A stretch of 64,000 bases of DNA from positions 1,116,001-1,180,000 of the forward strand of contig JAGKQI010000101.1 in NCBI GenBank assembly GCA_018806915.1, in the 5' to 3' direction. Below, in pieces: positions 31,781 through 41,975 of the stretch (its first letter is position 1; every line of letters begins with the position of its first letter). This stretch comes from Phytophthora colocasiae (Eukaryota > Oomycota > Peronosporomycetes > Peronosporales > Peronosporaceae). The translations under genes and the position numbers were made by a program. The notes beneath the pieces were generated by a model that was not told the origin of the DNA, did not search any database, and saw nothing but the letters and a program-made list of their open reading frames with translations.

Positions 31781-32396
31781 CACCGATCGACAGAATGCAA
31801 CGACCACTTTCCCGCAGGTGCAAAGTCTGTTCGGCGCGTGTAGACTGGTTATGTGAGAGCGAATTAATATCGATTTTGGTAAAAGATAGAGAGCAGCTGT
31901 ATTTTGCACTAAAAATTGCACTAGTGACGGTTTAATGGATTCCCAGGCTGAAATGGCACGCTTTATCGTAGCCAAGCGCTCTCCTTTCGCCGTCGTAGCA
32001 GTAGCTGTTGCTCTTGCGTAGCTTTGCGTTGGCTTAGCCTCTCTATAGCTTAAAAGGAGTCCTTTTAAAGGACACGTCGTTTTTCTTGTATTGTGTAGTG
32101 CATGCGGCGTTGTTTGGCTGGCGCGTACACCTCGTCAAGGAGGCCTGTGTGTGGCAACCTCCTTTGCTTCCTGCAATACTGTCGCGGGTGGTGGGGGCTG
32201 CGAGGACTCCTCGTCCGCTTCCTCCATTTTATCGAGTGGCTGGTGGAGACCTCCGTTTTATCGAGTGGCTGGTGGAGTTTTATTTTAGCGATTGAACGCT
32301 GCATCGGGCAATTTGATTGGTTGATAACAAAATGTGCACACAATTTTATATCACAGGCGCCCTTTTTATATGGACGCTGCATTCTGTCGATCGGTG
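31781..32396. mobile_element. 616-bp TA-flanked MITE
   Basis: The ends are 19-bp perfect inverted repeats, CACCGATCGACAGAATGCA, flanked by TA (31779-31780 and 32397-32398). No transposase is encoded. Near its right half a unit of about 24 bp (ttttatcgagtggctggtgg plus flank) is tandemly duplicated at 32227-32277. It is a non-autonomous Tc1/mariner-type element between the two MLO-like genes. The 264 bp from its end to copy 2 hold no gene. Confidence 0.7.
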
Positions 32397-32660
32397 TACC
32401 TGCTGAACGAGAAAATTCGCTCGTCACTACGTTTCATCAGGCTGTGCATCAAGAAGAGTCTTCAACGTACAGGTGGCTGTGCTCAGTTCGCAAAAGCATC
32501 CGACGTGTTCAACAACTTCACTAACACATTATCGACACCTCTACTTCAAAAGATATTACTTCATAAAGACGATAACAAAGAAGAGAAACAACTTCTATGA
32601 TATATTGTTGAAGGCAACGAAACTTGTTAGGATAATTGTAATTGTTCCTACAGTTTACAT

Positions 32661-34655
32661 TTAAGGCCCGTTGTTACGAGACTCCTGAAGTCCATGCAGG
32701 TTGAACATGTCGTGCAAAGCATGAGAACTTACACTGGGCCGCACCATTGCCGACTGCTGGACTCCACGCTGTGAAATGGGCGGCAGTGCAAAACTGCTCA
32801 TCGGTCCATTCACAAAACCGTCTACCCCTCCCTTGGACTGTGCAAGTAGTGGTAGCTGACGGGTAGATGCATGAAGATTGTAGTTTGACTGTGAGAGTAC
32901 ACTGGGTTGCCCCTCATTGTCGTAAATCATGACACTCGGCCGCAACAACGGATGTGCTGAGACTGGGGCGTTTTCCACGAGGTTTTCGTTCTGAACCATC
33001 ACCACCAGACGAATAACCTGAGCGAAGGAGACTGTCGTGCCTTCAAGCTCGAACAGCAGCTTCACGACGCTGTTGAAGCGGTAGCGCGTCAAGCGGAAGC
33101 CAAACTTGGCCAAAACAACCCGTAGATCGTCCACCTCGATGAACCCAGTATCGTTCGCATCATGAGCCTTCAATTCAGCCTGAAGGTCTTCAACTGTTAG
33201 CTCTTGCTGTGTCAGAAGCTGATGCAGTGAAGTTGCAAACTCCGATCGTAGATGGACGGTCTCGCTGAAATTCTCCACCACGTCGCTTAGTGTGTGGGAA
33301 TCGATGCGAAGAGTACTGCTAACGACAACGAAGTCGTAGAAGATGTGACGTTGGAAGTAGAGCGCGTTCAGTGCCAGTGGAAGTGGCACTAGAATCGTCG
33401 CCAGAGCTCCGAAATCCTCATAAATTTCGTCCAGATCGTATACTGCACATTGAACGAACAGCGTGATGAGGAACCCGTTCAGAACGAGAAGGAGGATAAC
33501 GGAGACGTGCCACGCCTTGTACGAGAAGAACCGGATGTCGATCTTCGGCGAGCCAGGTACGACGCCATCGATGGCTTCGCTAGCTTTTGATTTCTCGTCT
33601 TTACCGATTGACGCTGCTGCAAGAGCTCCCAAACGCCCAGAGTTTTTGTGAGAAAGCTTACGTTGCCGTTGAAGCCGTTGATATTCCAGTTCTTCGTGAT
33701 GTTCTTGGATGCTGCTCATGATCTCTAAGGCTTTATCAGCCTCTTCACTCTGCCAGGCTTTGGCTTCCTCTTGGGCTATGGCGTTCAAGTTTTCAATGAG
33801 AATCTGCTTGTCATCATTGAACGCCGCAACACGAAGGAGATAGTGCACACAAGAGCGAAAGAAGAGGAAGACCATAAGGTGGAGAAGCAGTAGGATCCAA
33901 GCCACGATCATGAAAGCCTCAACCAGCTCTTGACGCTCAGGCATGTCCGCATCAAGAGCCTCTAGCACATTCAAAAGTCCACATATACCCCACGCCACAA
34001 TGAGGAGTACTACCCACATTGTAGGTTCTACTTCGATCATGTGCGAGATCTGGTTGGCTTGAGCTCGACTCAAGTACTTGGAGAACGGGAACAATGGAGG
34101 GAACCCGAAGCGACGGAGAAACAGTCGACGAAGAAGACGGAGCTCCACGAGTCTCTTGCCGTAGTTCTTCTTCATTGCTGCTCGACCACAGCACAGTAGC
34201 GTTTGAACGAAAGAAGGTCCAGAGTTTGTAGATTCCGTGGATTCATTCACTAATTGGATGAGATCTTGTGTCCTCATTAGCTCAGCACGTTCAGCTCGGT
34301 CGTTCTGGTTACGGAGTAGTAGAAACACAGCCGTCGACTGCATGATAAGAACGAGAGCCAAGAAGAAAATGGTCAAGTCGGCCACTTGGAACGCCAGCAT
34401 TGCTTTGCTGTCGCTGTCGATGTCTGGGCTCTCCTTGAGGATCTTGAGACCAAGACTAATCAGTCCAAGCACCATCAACTCTCGGTAAACCTTCTTGAGC
34501 ATGTGCTGGTACTTGTCGGAGCGGGGAAAGTTATGTTCCATACGGTGTAGAGCTTTTTCCAGCAGAACGAGGCTAAGTGCCAGGATGCTCAAGTGCACCA
34601 GCACTCGCCAGAACTCGACGTCCTCGCCCACCTGGAAGAGCGATCCACCTCCCAT
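32661..34655 (-). CDS. MLO-like seven-helix membrane protein with EF-hand, copy 2
   Basis: The 664-residue product is a close tandem paralogue of copy 1, collinear over its whole length. The N-terminal helix block (FWRVLVHLSILALSLVLLEK), R-E-L-M-V-L-G-L-I-S-L, the SKYLSRAQANQISHMIEVEP loop and later helices are all conserved. The EF-hand loop here is closer to consensus (DANDTGFIEVDDL), so calcium binding is more likely in this copy. A central loop of about 20 extra residues (rich in Lys, Ser, Ala) distinguishes it. The tails diverge. The ATG at 34655 follows an oomycete initiator. Confidence 0.65.
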   Translation of the reverse strand: MGGGSLFQVGEDVEFWRVLVHLSILALSLVLLEKALHRMEHNFPRSDKYQHMLKKVYRELMVLGLISLGLKILKESPDIDSDSKAMLAFQVADLTIFFLALVLIMQSTAVFLLLRNQNDRAERAELMRTQDLIQLVNESTESTNSGPSFVQTLLCCGRAAMKKNYGKRLVELRLLRRLFLRRFGFPPLFPFSKYLSRAQANQISHMIEVEPTMWVVLLIVAWGICGLLNVLEALDADMPERQELVEAFMIVAWILLLLHLMVFLFFRSCVHYLLRVAAFNDDKQILIENLNAIAQEEAKAWQSEEADKALEIMSSIQEHHEELEYQRLQRQRKLSHKNSGRLGALAAASIGKDEKSKASEAIDGVVPGSPKIDIRFFSYKAWHVSVILLLVLNGFLITLFVQCAVYDLDEIYEDFGALATILVPLPLALNALYFQRHIFYDFVVVSSTLRIDSHTLSDVVENFSETVHLRSEFATSLHQLLTQQELTVEDLQAELKAHDANDTGFIEVDDLRVVLAKFGFRLTRYRFNSVVKLLFELEGTTVSFAQVIRLVVMVQNENLVENAPVSAHPLLRPSVMIYDNEGQPSVLSQSNYNLHASTRQLPLLAQSKGGVDGFVNGPMSSFALPPISQRGVQQSAMVRPSVSSHALHDMFNLHGLQESRNNGP

Positions 34656-34660
34656 GTTGA

Positions 34661-34676
34661 CTTTTGTAAAATGAGC
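34661..34676 (-). promoter_or_regulatory. Oomycete-type initiator
   Basis: GCTCATTTTACAAAAG lies 5 bases upstream of the ATG of MLO-like copy 2, in the same place as in copy 1. Confidence 0.5.
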
Positions 34677-35705
34677 TGCAGCCTTTCACAGTACGGTTTT
34701 ACGGATTGGTTCAGCACCATCATGGGCTTTGCGGCGTGTTGTTGCTGTCTGTGAGCCGGGCAAGTCTAAACACTGGATAGCCTGGTTCAACTCGTAGCAG
34801 TACCATATATGTCTGAAGACATGTTCGAAGTTTGTGTTATCAAGAGATGACTTCTACATGTACATCAAGTGCCTCTCACTTGGAGTTGACGGTTCTTCCC
34901 AGCTATGTTCCTTGTCGAAGTTAACGCATGTCTTGGTCCCCCCCCACTTGCAAATGAGCAGCCGGAAGTGTCGCCACGAAAAGGAGAAAGGACCCGCCAC
35001 AGCATGATGCAGTTGGACAAAATTGCATAAACACCAGTAGATTTGGCGGCTAGCACGACAATTTGCTGGACCAGCACCTTACGAGAGACGGACGCGTTGA
35101 ATGGGATCGTCTCCTGAATCTCCCTGTATTGTGTGGCCACACTAAGAAAAGCAGCACGCCTCCCCCCCAGTTTGGCTACCGAACAGACAGCCGCAGGTTG
35201 ACAGCACCCTGATCTACTAGCCACCCCCGCCACCCCCGCCAAGCGCGCCTGATCTTCTAGCCACCCCCGCCAAGCGCGCCAAGGAGAAGGTGTTGCTCGT
35301 CGCTGCCACGAGTGTTGGCGGTTGTGCTGTGCTCGCGGCCGTCCTGACCGGCGCCACGTAGACGAGTCTGTGCTGACCCACACCAAGCGCGGCAAGGAGA
35401 AGATGCTGTGCTCGCGGCCGTGCCGACCGGCGCCACGTGGACGAGTCTGTGCCCCCGCCAAGCGGACCGTGGGGAAGGGGCCGTACTGGAAGACGAACAG
35501 ATTGCTATGTGCGGGACGCCTTGATAGTTTTTCCCCGCCAAGCGTGCTAGGGGGACCAGTAAGACCGCTACTACACACTAAAGGGTGATGTCCAAGGTTG
35601 CGATGCAGGTGCAGCAACACACGGTTTGTTTGACGAGGTAAGCGAGAGTAGCAAGCAGCGATACGTATTTAAATACTACTGCTACTAAAAAGCAACTAAC
35701 ATTTT
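34677..35705. other. Intergenic with GC-rich degenerate repeats
   Basis: No gene is supported. From about 35210 to 35540 the sequence is GC-rich and repetitive. A unit of about 80 bp (ctcgcggccgt, gaccggcgccacgt, gacgagtctgtgc) occurs twice between 35329 and 35455. Copies of cccccgccaagcg recur. Long frames here on both strands are by-products of this composition. Confidence 0.55.
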
Positions 35706-37583
35706 CTACTCTGTTGATAGTGCTTGGCCGTTAAGAGAAGGGCGACCAGAAGATTGAGCGTTCGTGGACACCCGCGCACGTTTATTCGGTCCACGGTAAA
35801 CAAGAGTATCTCGTCCAGATGTGTCCATGCTGCCAACAGATCCCAACGCATACAGCAGATGCACGCAACATCCAGACTTGTAGAAGGAGTTGCACGGGCA
35901 AGTCCGCGCCTCAATATCGACTTCCCAGCCTGAATCCGGCACGTCCAGGGTCTCCATGCGGGCCGTCTCGGCACCTAGCCGAGCTGAAACAGGCAGATCT
36001 TCGTGGTATCGCTTAGTAAGCACGTTGTAGATCCTCGTGCTTGGCAATGCAACGACGCGGATGACTTCGTGCCTCGTGTCTGTTGATGTAGCGCCCAAGA
36101 GGAACTCGATACTTGTTTTAGCAGGTTTGTATTCTAGGAGCAACCCAGCGAGTGAGAGCGCTTTAGTACGGCGCACCAAGCGATCATCAAACGCAGGGGC
36201 TGTCAGGAATGGCTCAGCAGCCACGCTCTTGGCGCTGCACAGGGTTAACAGCCTGTCCACCAGGGAACCCATCTTAAGTTTCCGCCGGAGTGTGACATCT
36301 CGTTTAATAGAAGCATTAAAAGTCTCACACGGATTGTTCGTAGCCGCGAATCCACTTGGTGTGTGGAAACACTGCCATCGCCACGTCTTCGGGTGCAGCC
36401 ATACCTTTTTGAAGTAGGCAGCGAATTGGCACATCTGCTCCGATAGCCCCCATTCTTCTTGCACTTGTTGCAGGCGCTGGTGAAATGCAGCTTCGCCGCG
36501 GGAGAAGTGCAGCTCGTGAACATGCCGAAGAATAGTAGCAGCCGTGTTTGAGTCTAGAGCTCTGGTCTTTTCGTGCACTTTCTTAGCAACATGGAAGTAG
36601 CACATCAGGACTTGAAACATGCCACCACCGCGGTCGAAGACCTCTTGGAGTGCATTCCACTGGGCTCCATCTGCGTCGCCCATTGCCCACTTCACACAAA
36701 GCTGTCTCCCTGTCACCGCAGCAAATGTTCGCGCAAGCAGTGCGAGAACTTCCGTGTATTGGGGCTGCTGCTGCTGCGAGACAATGAATAACGCCAACAA
36801 ATGAAACCGACGCGCTCTGTCAGTGATACCAACCACAATAACCGGGTAGCCCACTTGGGTAAGCTTGTAGGTAGCGTCTAGATGTAGCACAAACGAGCTG
36901 GGATCACGATCGGCCTGACGCAGCAGTTTTTTCGTGCTGATGCCCAGCACAAATGGGTCAGCATCACTGCCATTTCCTACCACCGGCATGCCTGCACCAT
37001 CCGTACGCCACGCGAACGTGAATGCCGCCGTTTCCTCCTCCTGGCCTGTAAATCCTGATTCTCGCGCTGCTTTTCGGACGGTCGCCATCAAGTCGCTGCC
37101 ACCGAGGTGCTTGGAAACGTAATGGTGGACGAACCGCTGAACCACAGACAGGGCTGGCGCGGTGCTCTCACTGAGGCGGAAGCGCTGGAGGAGAGACTGC
37201 CAAATTCTGGCTGGGCGCAAACCTTGCCTAGCCCAGTCACGAACCATGACCTTCATCTCAGGCGTAAGCCAGGGCCGCGTGGGGGCACGTACTGGCGTCA
37301 CATGAGAATTGAGTTCGTCAATGCTGACGACGTCCACCAGCTGACACCAGCGAACGCGTCCTCGCCACGGACAGCGTAATGCAGGTGATGCCGCTGTACA
37401 TGCCGTGCAGTTACAGCGCAACTGCTGCGTGCGCATCGCGTGGGGAGATGCATCGCTGCAAATGGAGCACTGCCCAAGGTCACTTTTGGTAACAGCAAAT
37501 CTTTTAAAAGTCTCAAGTAGCATGGTGGCGTCGGCTTGCGTAAAGCGGGGGGCCTGGTTGATCCAAGCAAGGCGGCGGGGCAT
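35706..37583 (-). CDS. MULE transposase, full-length frame with SWIM zinc finger
   Basis: An uninterrupted 625-residue frame. An N-terminal Cys-rich region (CSICSD, then C-N-C-T-A-C) is followed by a helical DNA-binding segment. The MULE catalytic domain shows the first Asp in FVLHLDATYKLT, the second Asp region (MGDADGAQWNAL), CYFHVAKK, and the Glu in NNPCETFNASIKRD. The C-terminal SWIM finger is C-P-C-x8-C-C-V-H. Because the frame is intact, this copy may still be active or domesticated. I could not find convincing terminal inverted repeats or a 9-bp duplication around it, so element borders are undefined. Confidence 0.85.
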   Translation of the reverse strand: MPRRLAWINQAPRFTQADATMLLETFKRFAVTKSDLGQCSICSDASPHAMRTQQLRCNCTACTAASPALRCPWRGRVRWCQLVDVVSIDELNSHVTPVRAPTRPWLTPEMKVMVRDWARQGLRPARIWQSLLQRFRLSESTAPALSVVQRFVHHYVSKHLGGSDLMATVRKAARESGFTGQEEETAAFTFAWRTDGAGMPVVGNGSDADPFVLGISTKKLLRQADRDPSSFVLHLDATYKLTQVGYPVIVVGITDRARRFHLLALFIVSQQQQPQYTEVLALLARTFAAVTGRQLCVKWAMGDADGAQWNALQEVFDRGGGMFQVLMCYFHVAKKVHEKTRALDSNTAATILRHVHELHFSRGEAAFHQRLQQVQEEWGLSEQMCQFAAYFKKVWLHPKTWRWQCFHTPSGFAATNNPCETFNASIKRDVTLRRKLKMGSLVDRLLTLCSAKSVAAEPFLTAPAFDDRLVRRTKALSLAGLLLEYKPAKTSIEFLLGATSTDTRHEVIRVVALPSTRIYNVLTKRYHEDLPVSARLGAETARMETLDVPDSGWEVDIEARTCPCNSFYKSGCCVHLLYALGSVGSMDTSGRDTLVYRGPNKRARVSTNAQSSGRPSLNGQALSTE

Positions 37584-39035
37584 GTTGCGACGAGTGGCGG
37601 AGAGTGAATGGGTAAGGGGGCTTCAGCGGAGAGTTCGTTCGGAAGTGACGGAATATTGGTCGTCTGGAAATTTGGATGAATATGATTGGATGAAACCCAC
37701 CAGAATCTGTCTAGCTACTGGGCAAAAGTCCGTTTGAGTGCCCGCTTCAGGATTTGAAGTGCTGCGAGCAAATGAATGGTTGTCGCGGGTCGTTTGCGGT
37801 GGCTATCGTAAAAACGAAGTGTCAACAATGAGGTTTTCGGTGCAGATGAACTGTTTGAGTGCTCGTCGTATAGTTTGTCGTGGAAAGGTCACGTCCTCAT
37901 GCAGTTGTGAGCTTTGCCTCACCGAATCGATCGAGACAGTGAACATGTAGCTTTCCTCTTCCACACATCCCTGCATGAACGCGTAGATATCTTGCAAAGC
38001 GTCAACGAGAGCCACACACGATTACAGGGCGGTGGACAAGACCCATCCTACTAAAGAAACGTCGGAAAGTGAGTAAACCATTGCTGCTGTTTCATAGCAG
38101 TATGTTATTCATTCTGAACGAGCTCAATCTAGCATTCAAACCCCTGATCTCTATCTATCCTGCTCTTTCTCCTCTGTGGCCAGTTGGATACCGTTCCAGC
38201 CCCATGAGGAGACTGGGAGTGCTTTTACAGTAAAAGTTTTACCCAGACAAGAAGATCCCAAGCACTTCAAGTATCCTCCTGTGCGATTCGCTCATGTGAG
38301 CCGGGCGGCGCATTCACGTTTTCATGGCATTGCAGTATCTAGCTGTAGCTGGCTATTGTGTTGTAACACTGTTAAGACAAAAAGTGATCTTGCTGACTTG
38401 CATTCTCGTGCTCACCTTCCGGAGAGCGGGCAAAGCAACCTTAGCAAAAACTGGTGAACACGATCTTAGATAACGATCGGATATCTAAGATAATGTTCAC
38501 CATTTTTGTACATGTACAGCTCATCATGCAGCAAACTGCTCTCACAAACCAGTCAGTCGCCGTTGCCATTAGCAACGACTTCTCCTACGCTGTTACGAGT
38601 TAAGCCTCGTTGCAGCCCGACGCCTGTCAGCGGTTGAATCAGCGCACGCCAAGATACCGATGGCGATTCTTGGCGCAAGAGCCTCCAACCTTCCGAGAAA
38701 CAGATCGAAGGCAAACGTGGCAGCTCTGTCGGAGCTCTGAAGACCGTGCATGCGCCTACGCATTTGTCCACACCTCATTGATGCGGGTCCACCTAAGATT
38801 CGTACAAAGCGCTCGATAAAAGGAAAGAGTCTGCTTGGTGGCGCACATATGGACTGTTCTGAACCAATCAGAGGCGCGGATTTCGATGGGCGTCATCGGT
38901 GTCTGTCTCATATCTTCAGTTTTGCCAGTCTTTGTGCCTCCCGTTTGAGCAAAGCGACGCTAAAGTCGGGAGTGCGTGGATGGCGGGCAACGGTCGCATA
39001 CATTCGCGCGTGTCGCCGAGGAGAAGGCCGCCATC
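37584..39035. other. Intergenic, no gene supported
   Basis: About 1.45 kb between the MULE transposase and PX gene D. A minus-strand frame at 37803-38015 has protein-like composition but lacks an ATG at its start and any known motif. A strong hairpin lies at 38445-38508. Confidence 0.45.
38445..38508. repeat. Imperfect inverted repeat / hairpin
   Basis: Arms of about 27 bp pair with few mismatches around a 9-base loop. Each arm contains TGGTGAACA and ATCTTAGATA. No rho-independent or RNA function can be assigned. Confidence 0.6.
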
Positions 39036-39779
39036 ATGGCCATCACTTCCCCATTTCCTTCCAAGAGAGAAAGCAGAATGACCGCATCAAAGACCTGCGT
39101 GGCCGACCATGAACGTCCGCACCAGCTCCAGAAGCTGCAGAAGCTCATGCCACACGACTGCGCCATCGTGGTGGCGGCCAAGACTGGCGAAGACGTGGAA
39201 CTTCCTACTGTACCGCGGCTGCAGGGTCTGCAGCATAGTCTGCAATTGGACCTGGAGGCGCATCGCCGCTGGAACACGAGCGTTTCCGTGGGGTTCCTCA
39301 ATAGCGTGGACCGCATTGAGATCAATGAGACCCGAGTGGACGAAAGCAAGGACGTGTACTATGCACTTAGTGTGTATCTGAGTCTTCCTACGTCTCGACT
39401 GCCCACGAGCTCATGTGACTCGACTGATTCCCGTCAGCATGCAGAACACCCGACGTTCAAGGTGGAGCGGAGTTTCGCCGAATTCGAGGAGCTACGTGAG
39501 AATGTGCTGAAGACAGTAAGCCACATGCCTCAGTGCACGTGCCAGTACTGCATGGATTTCCTCGTTTACATCCGCTACAAGTTCAGTCAACCACGCGGCA
39601 TCGTCAAGCTTACATCTGGCACGGAGAAGCGAAAGCAGATCCTGGAGAAGTTCATTAACGACTTTGTGGTAATGGGTCAGCGTCGAGCAGCAACATTGCA
39701 CAAGCGGAACTGTGAAGCGCAGAAGCTCGTACCGGCCATGTTGGAAGCTTTCTTGCTCAACAACGCAAGAGATTGCTAG
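39036..39779 (+). CDS. PX-like domain protein, paralogue D
   Basis: The 247-residue product starts at an ATG in strong context (catcATGG). Its N-terminus is Ser/Lys-rich. LDLEAHRRWNTSVSVGFLNS matches paralogue C, and the core is FKVERSFAEFEELRENV. The Arg is kept but the aromatic residue shifts (R-S-F-A-E-F). The family CQYC pair, I-R-Y-K-F-S-Q-P-R-G, KFINDFVVMGQRR and C-terminal L-V-P-A-M-L-E-A-F-L follow. D is the closest relative of C, so the two groups of PX genes share ancestry. It converges on the CDIN1-like gene with 115 bp between stops. Confidence 0.75.
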   Translation: MAITSPFPSKRESRMTASKTCVADHERPHQLQKLQKLMPHDCAIVVAAKTGEDVELPTVPRLQGLQHSLQLDLEAHRRWNTSVSVGFLNSVDRIEINETRVDESKDVYYALSVYLSLPTSRLPTSSCDSTDSRQHAEHPTFKVERSFAEFEELRENVLKTVSHMPQCTCQYCMDFLVYIRYKFSQPRGIVKLTSGTEKRKQILEKFINDFVVMGQRRAATLHKRNCEAQKLVPAMLEAFLLNNARDC

Positions 39780-39894
39780 GCATACAGCTACATTAGGAAG
39801 CAGAGTGTGCAAGTAGCCCGTACACTTTTAAAACTATTGCATTAAAGTACAAGAACTATTATCACGACGTTGTCTTTTGAGTGTTTAATCAAGT

Positions 39895-40977
39895 TTACAG
39901 CTCGTACGTTGTAATGGGGATCCAGTCGTTGTCGAAGTCAGTCTGTGTGTCTACAGGTAACAGCTTTACGGTCGCGCCTTCTTCCAGCTTAGTGACGGTT
40001 GCAAGCGGATTGAAAGCACCAGGAAGGGAGATTTCTTGCGGAAACGCATCGGCAATTAGGATATCGCTGTCATTGCTTAGCTGCGCAACATGGCCGAACC
40101 AGTAAATCACCATTCCAGGGCCATAGCGGTTTACATAACCTTGCAGCTATAGCATCACCGATATTGAGACACCAACGATCGATCACCCACAAGCTAAATG
40201 TTCGTCACGCACCTGACTCGCGTTCTCTGTCTCATGAGTGTCTCGATCACCGAACATGGCCTTGCTGTCAATCCAGTTGACCACATGAATCTGTCCGCTC
40301 TTCGGATCTTTCACCCCAATCGGAAGCAACAGCCTCACATCGGGTGTCTTGGACAAACCTTTTTCACGAAGCATATCCTCACTTTCAAACACCAATTGCC
40401 GGTTGCGCAGTGTCTCCATCAGTAAATACTCATATTCGACGCCCATATTGTGGCGGATACGGTCCGCCAGTGGAGAGCCGATCACATCGTCATCAATGCA
40501 CTCTCGAAGCTACAGTAACATGCAACTGATTTAACACCCACACTAGATTAGCTACAGCTACCAACCCACCTCTTGTATCAATCTCGTGTACTCTTCCGCT
40601 GAGAGCCCTCGTCGATTGGGTGTCTCATCCGTGTCCGCCAGTTCAGTGTCGTCCTTCATCGCTTCTTTGAAAAAATTGGAGATTGTGGTCTTGTTCCAAC
40701 CATACTTGGCGTCCAGTAGTAAGCGCACCAGCATGCAGGCAGGGAAGCTCACAGATCTGGCTATCTCACACATGGATTCCCCTTTATCCATGCGCGCCAC
40801 ATACTTCCGAAGAGTCTTCTCCTGCCTGTGCAGTCGTATTTCTGAGCGAAACTGGCGGTGTTGCATCTGGCGCTTAATCACCCAGAAAGTCTCCTCCGAT
40901 ACGGACAGCGGTACGTCTGTACTAGCATCTGGGAACACATCTAGCGAACAGATACGGATGAACTCCTGTTCCTCCAT
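39895..40977 (-). CDS. CDIN1-like nuclease (C15orf41 family)
   Basis: Three exons (40977-40570, 40509-40213, 40146-39895) with introns of 60 and 66 bp, all phase 0 and GT-AG, give 318 residues. The C-terminal half matches the PD-(D/E)xK-type CDAN1-interacting nuclease: L-x-x-K-G-x-x-K-T-P-D-V then VNWIDSKAMFGD, then Y-V-N-R-Y-G-P-G-M-V-I-Y-W-F-G, and a final DAFP. Asp of TPD and the D-S-K triad are the likely catalytic residues. The N-terminal half is helical, as in the family. In animals the partner is Codanin-1, linked to histone handling and erythropoiesis; the role in an oomycete is unknown. Confidence 0.8.
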
Positions 40978-41108
40978 ATTCAAGATTCTAAAGTGATCCT
41001 ATAAAAGTCAGCAATAATTAGGAGGCGATCTGATTAGGTGGAAAAAAACTGGCATAAATTATTGTAGGTTTCTAGGACTTACACTGAACTAAACTATAGG
41101 TTGCGACC

Positions 41109-41774
41109 TTAATCACGTAGGAAGGACTCAAGAAGAGCTGGGACATGCTGGTGGGCTTCGCAGCGGTGGATGGTGTTCTTCGACGGGTTCTGCGCGAGGT
41201 CCACAAAGTCCATCATGAACTCTTGCAACATGTCCTTGCGCTTCTCGACGTTCTTTGAGAGCGATGTCAACAGACGCGGCTGACGCAACTTGAGGCGCAT
41301 GTAACGGCTGTACTCGTAGCAATACTGGCACGTCCACTGCGAGTTGGGGCACGTCCATAGCTTGATCTGATGGCGCAGCTTGGCAAAGTCCGAGTAGCGT
41401 CGTTCCACACGAAAATCAGGATCGTGTGAATCACTGGCGTCCGACAGGCGCGTGACGGCCATGCGCGGGTTGTTGACGTTCGTTGGCAGGCGCGAGTTGT
41501 AGTGGAACTGGTACACTTCCACCACGTAATACGTCACTCCATTGCGCTCGACAGTCTCGTTAATCTCCAGCCGGTCGATGTTGCTGAGGAAAGACAGTGA
41601 AAAGGACGCGGAAGACCAGCGCAATGGCTCCATTTGCACAGGCGTGAGCGGTGGCGCCTTGATGGCCGCTGGCATCTCGCGGTGGGACTCTTTGCGTGCC
41701 AGACGCGGGATCAAGTTCAGTTGCAGCGGCGCGTGCTCCTCCGAAGTTGGCATAGCGATAGTCGGCTGCGGCAT
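41109..41774 (-). CDS. PX-like domain protein, paralogue E
   Basis: The 221-residue product uses the ATG at 41774 (context cgccATGC); an ATG at 41975 would add 67 basic residues and cannot be excluded. The core shows RLEINETVERNGVTYYVVEV and FRVERRYSDFAKLRHQI, with the complete R-R-Y-S-D-F phosphoinositide signature. The CQYC pair follows, then a basic stretch, FMMDFVDLAQNP and the C-terminal V-P-A-L-L-E-S-F-L. It lies 131 bp downstream of the CDIN1-like gene on the same strand. Confidence 0.75.
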   Translation of the reverse strand: MPQPTIAMPTSEEHAPLQLNLIPRLARKESHREMPAAIKAPPLTPVQMEPLRWSSASFSLSFLSNIDRLEINETVERNGVTYYVVEVYQFHYNSRLPTNVNNPRMAVTRLSDASDSHDPDFRVERRYSDFAKLRHQIKLWTCPNSQWTCQYCYEYSRYMRLKLRQPRLLTSLSKNVEKRKDMLQEFMMDFVDLAQNPSKNTIHRCEAHQHVPALLESFLRD

Positions 41775-41975
41775 GGCGAAGGATCGGAAAGTGCGGTGCA
41801 GCGATGTGAGCGGCGGACAGCAGGTTCGGAAATGAGTGAAGCTCTGGGCCGCACTGACTGACTGGCAGGTTGGGCGTAAACGCTTCAACCTGCGGCGTGT
41901 CTCTGCCGATGTGAAGGTCCGATGAAGCATTTTTATCCAGTGCCGTCGCGTGAACTCTGTCATCTGATAGTTCAT

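Noticed and set aside
34865..35620. 252-codon minus-strand frame
   Set aside because: It is produced by the GC-rich repeat block, starts in it, and has no domain or composition of a real protein.
37803..38015. Short minus-strand frame with protein-like composition (ALQDIYAFMQ)
   Set aside because: No ATG at its start, no known family and no neighbouring exon that joins it; kept only as an unassigned possibility.
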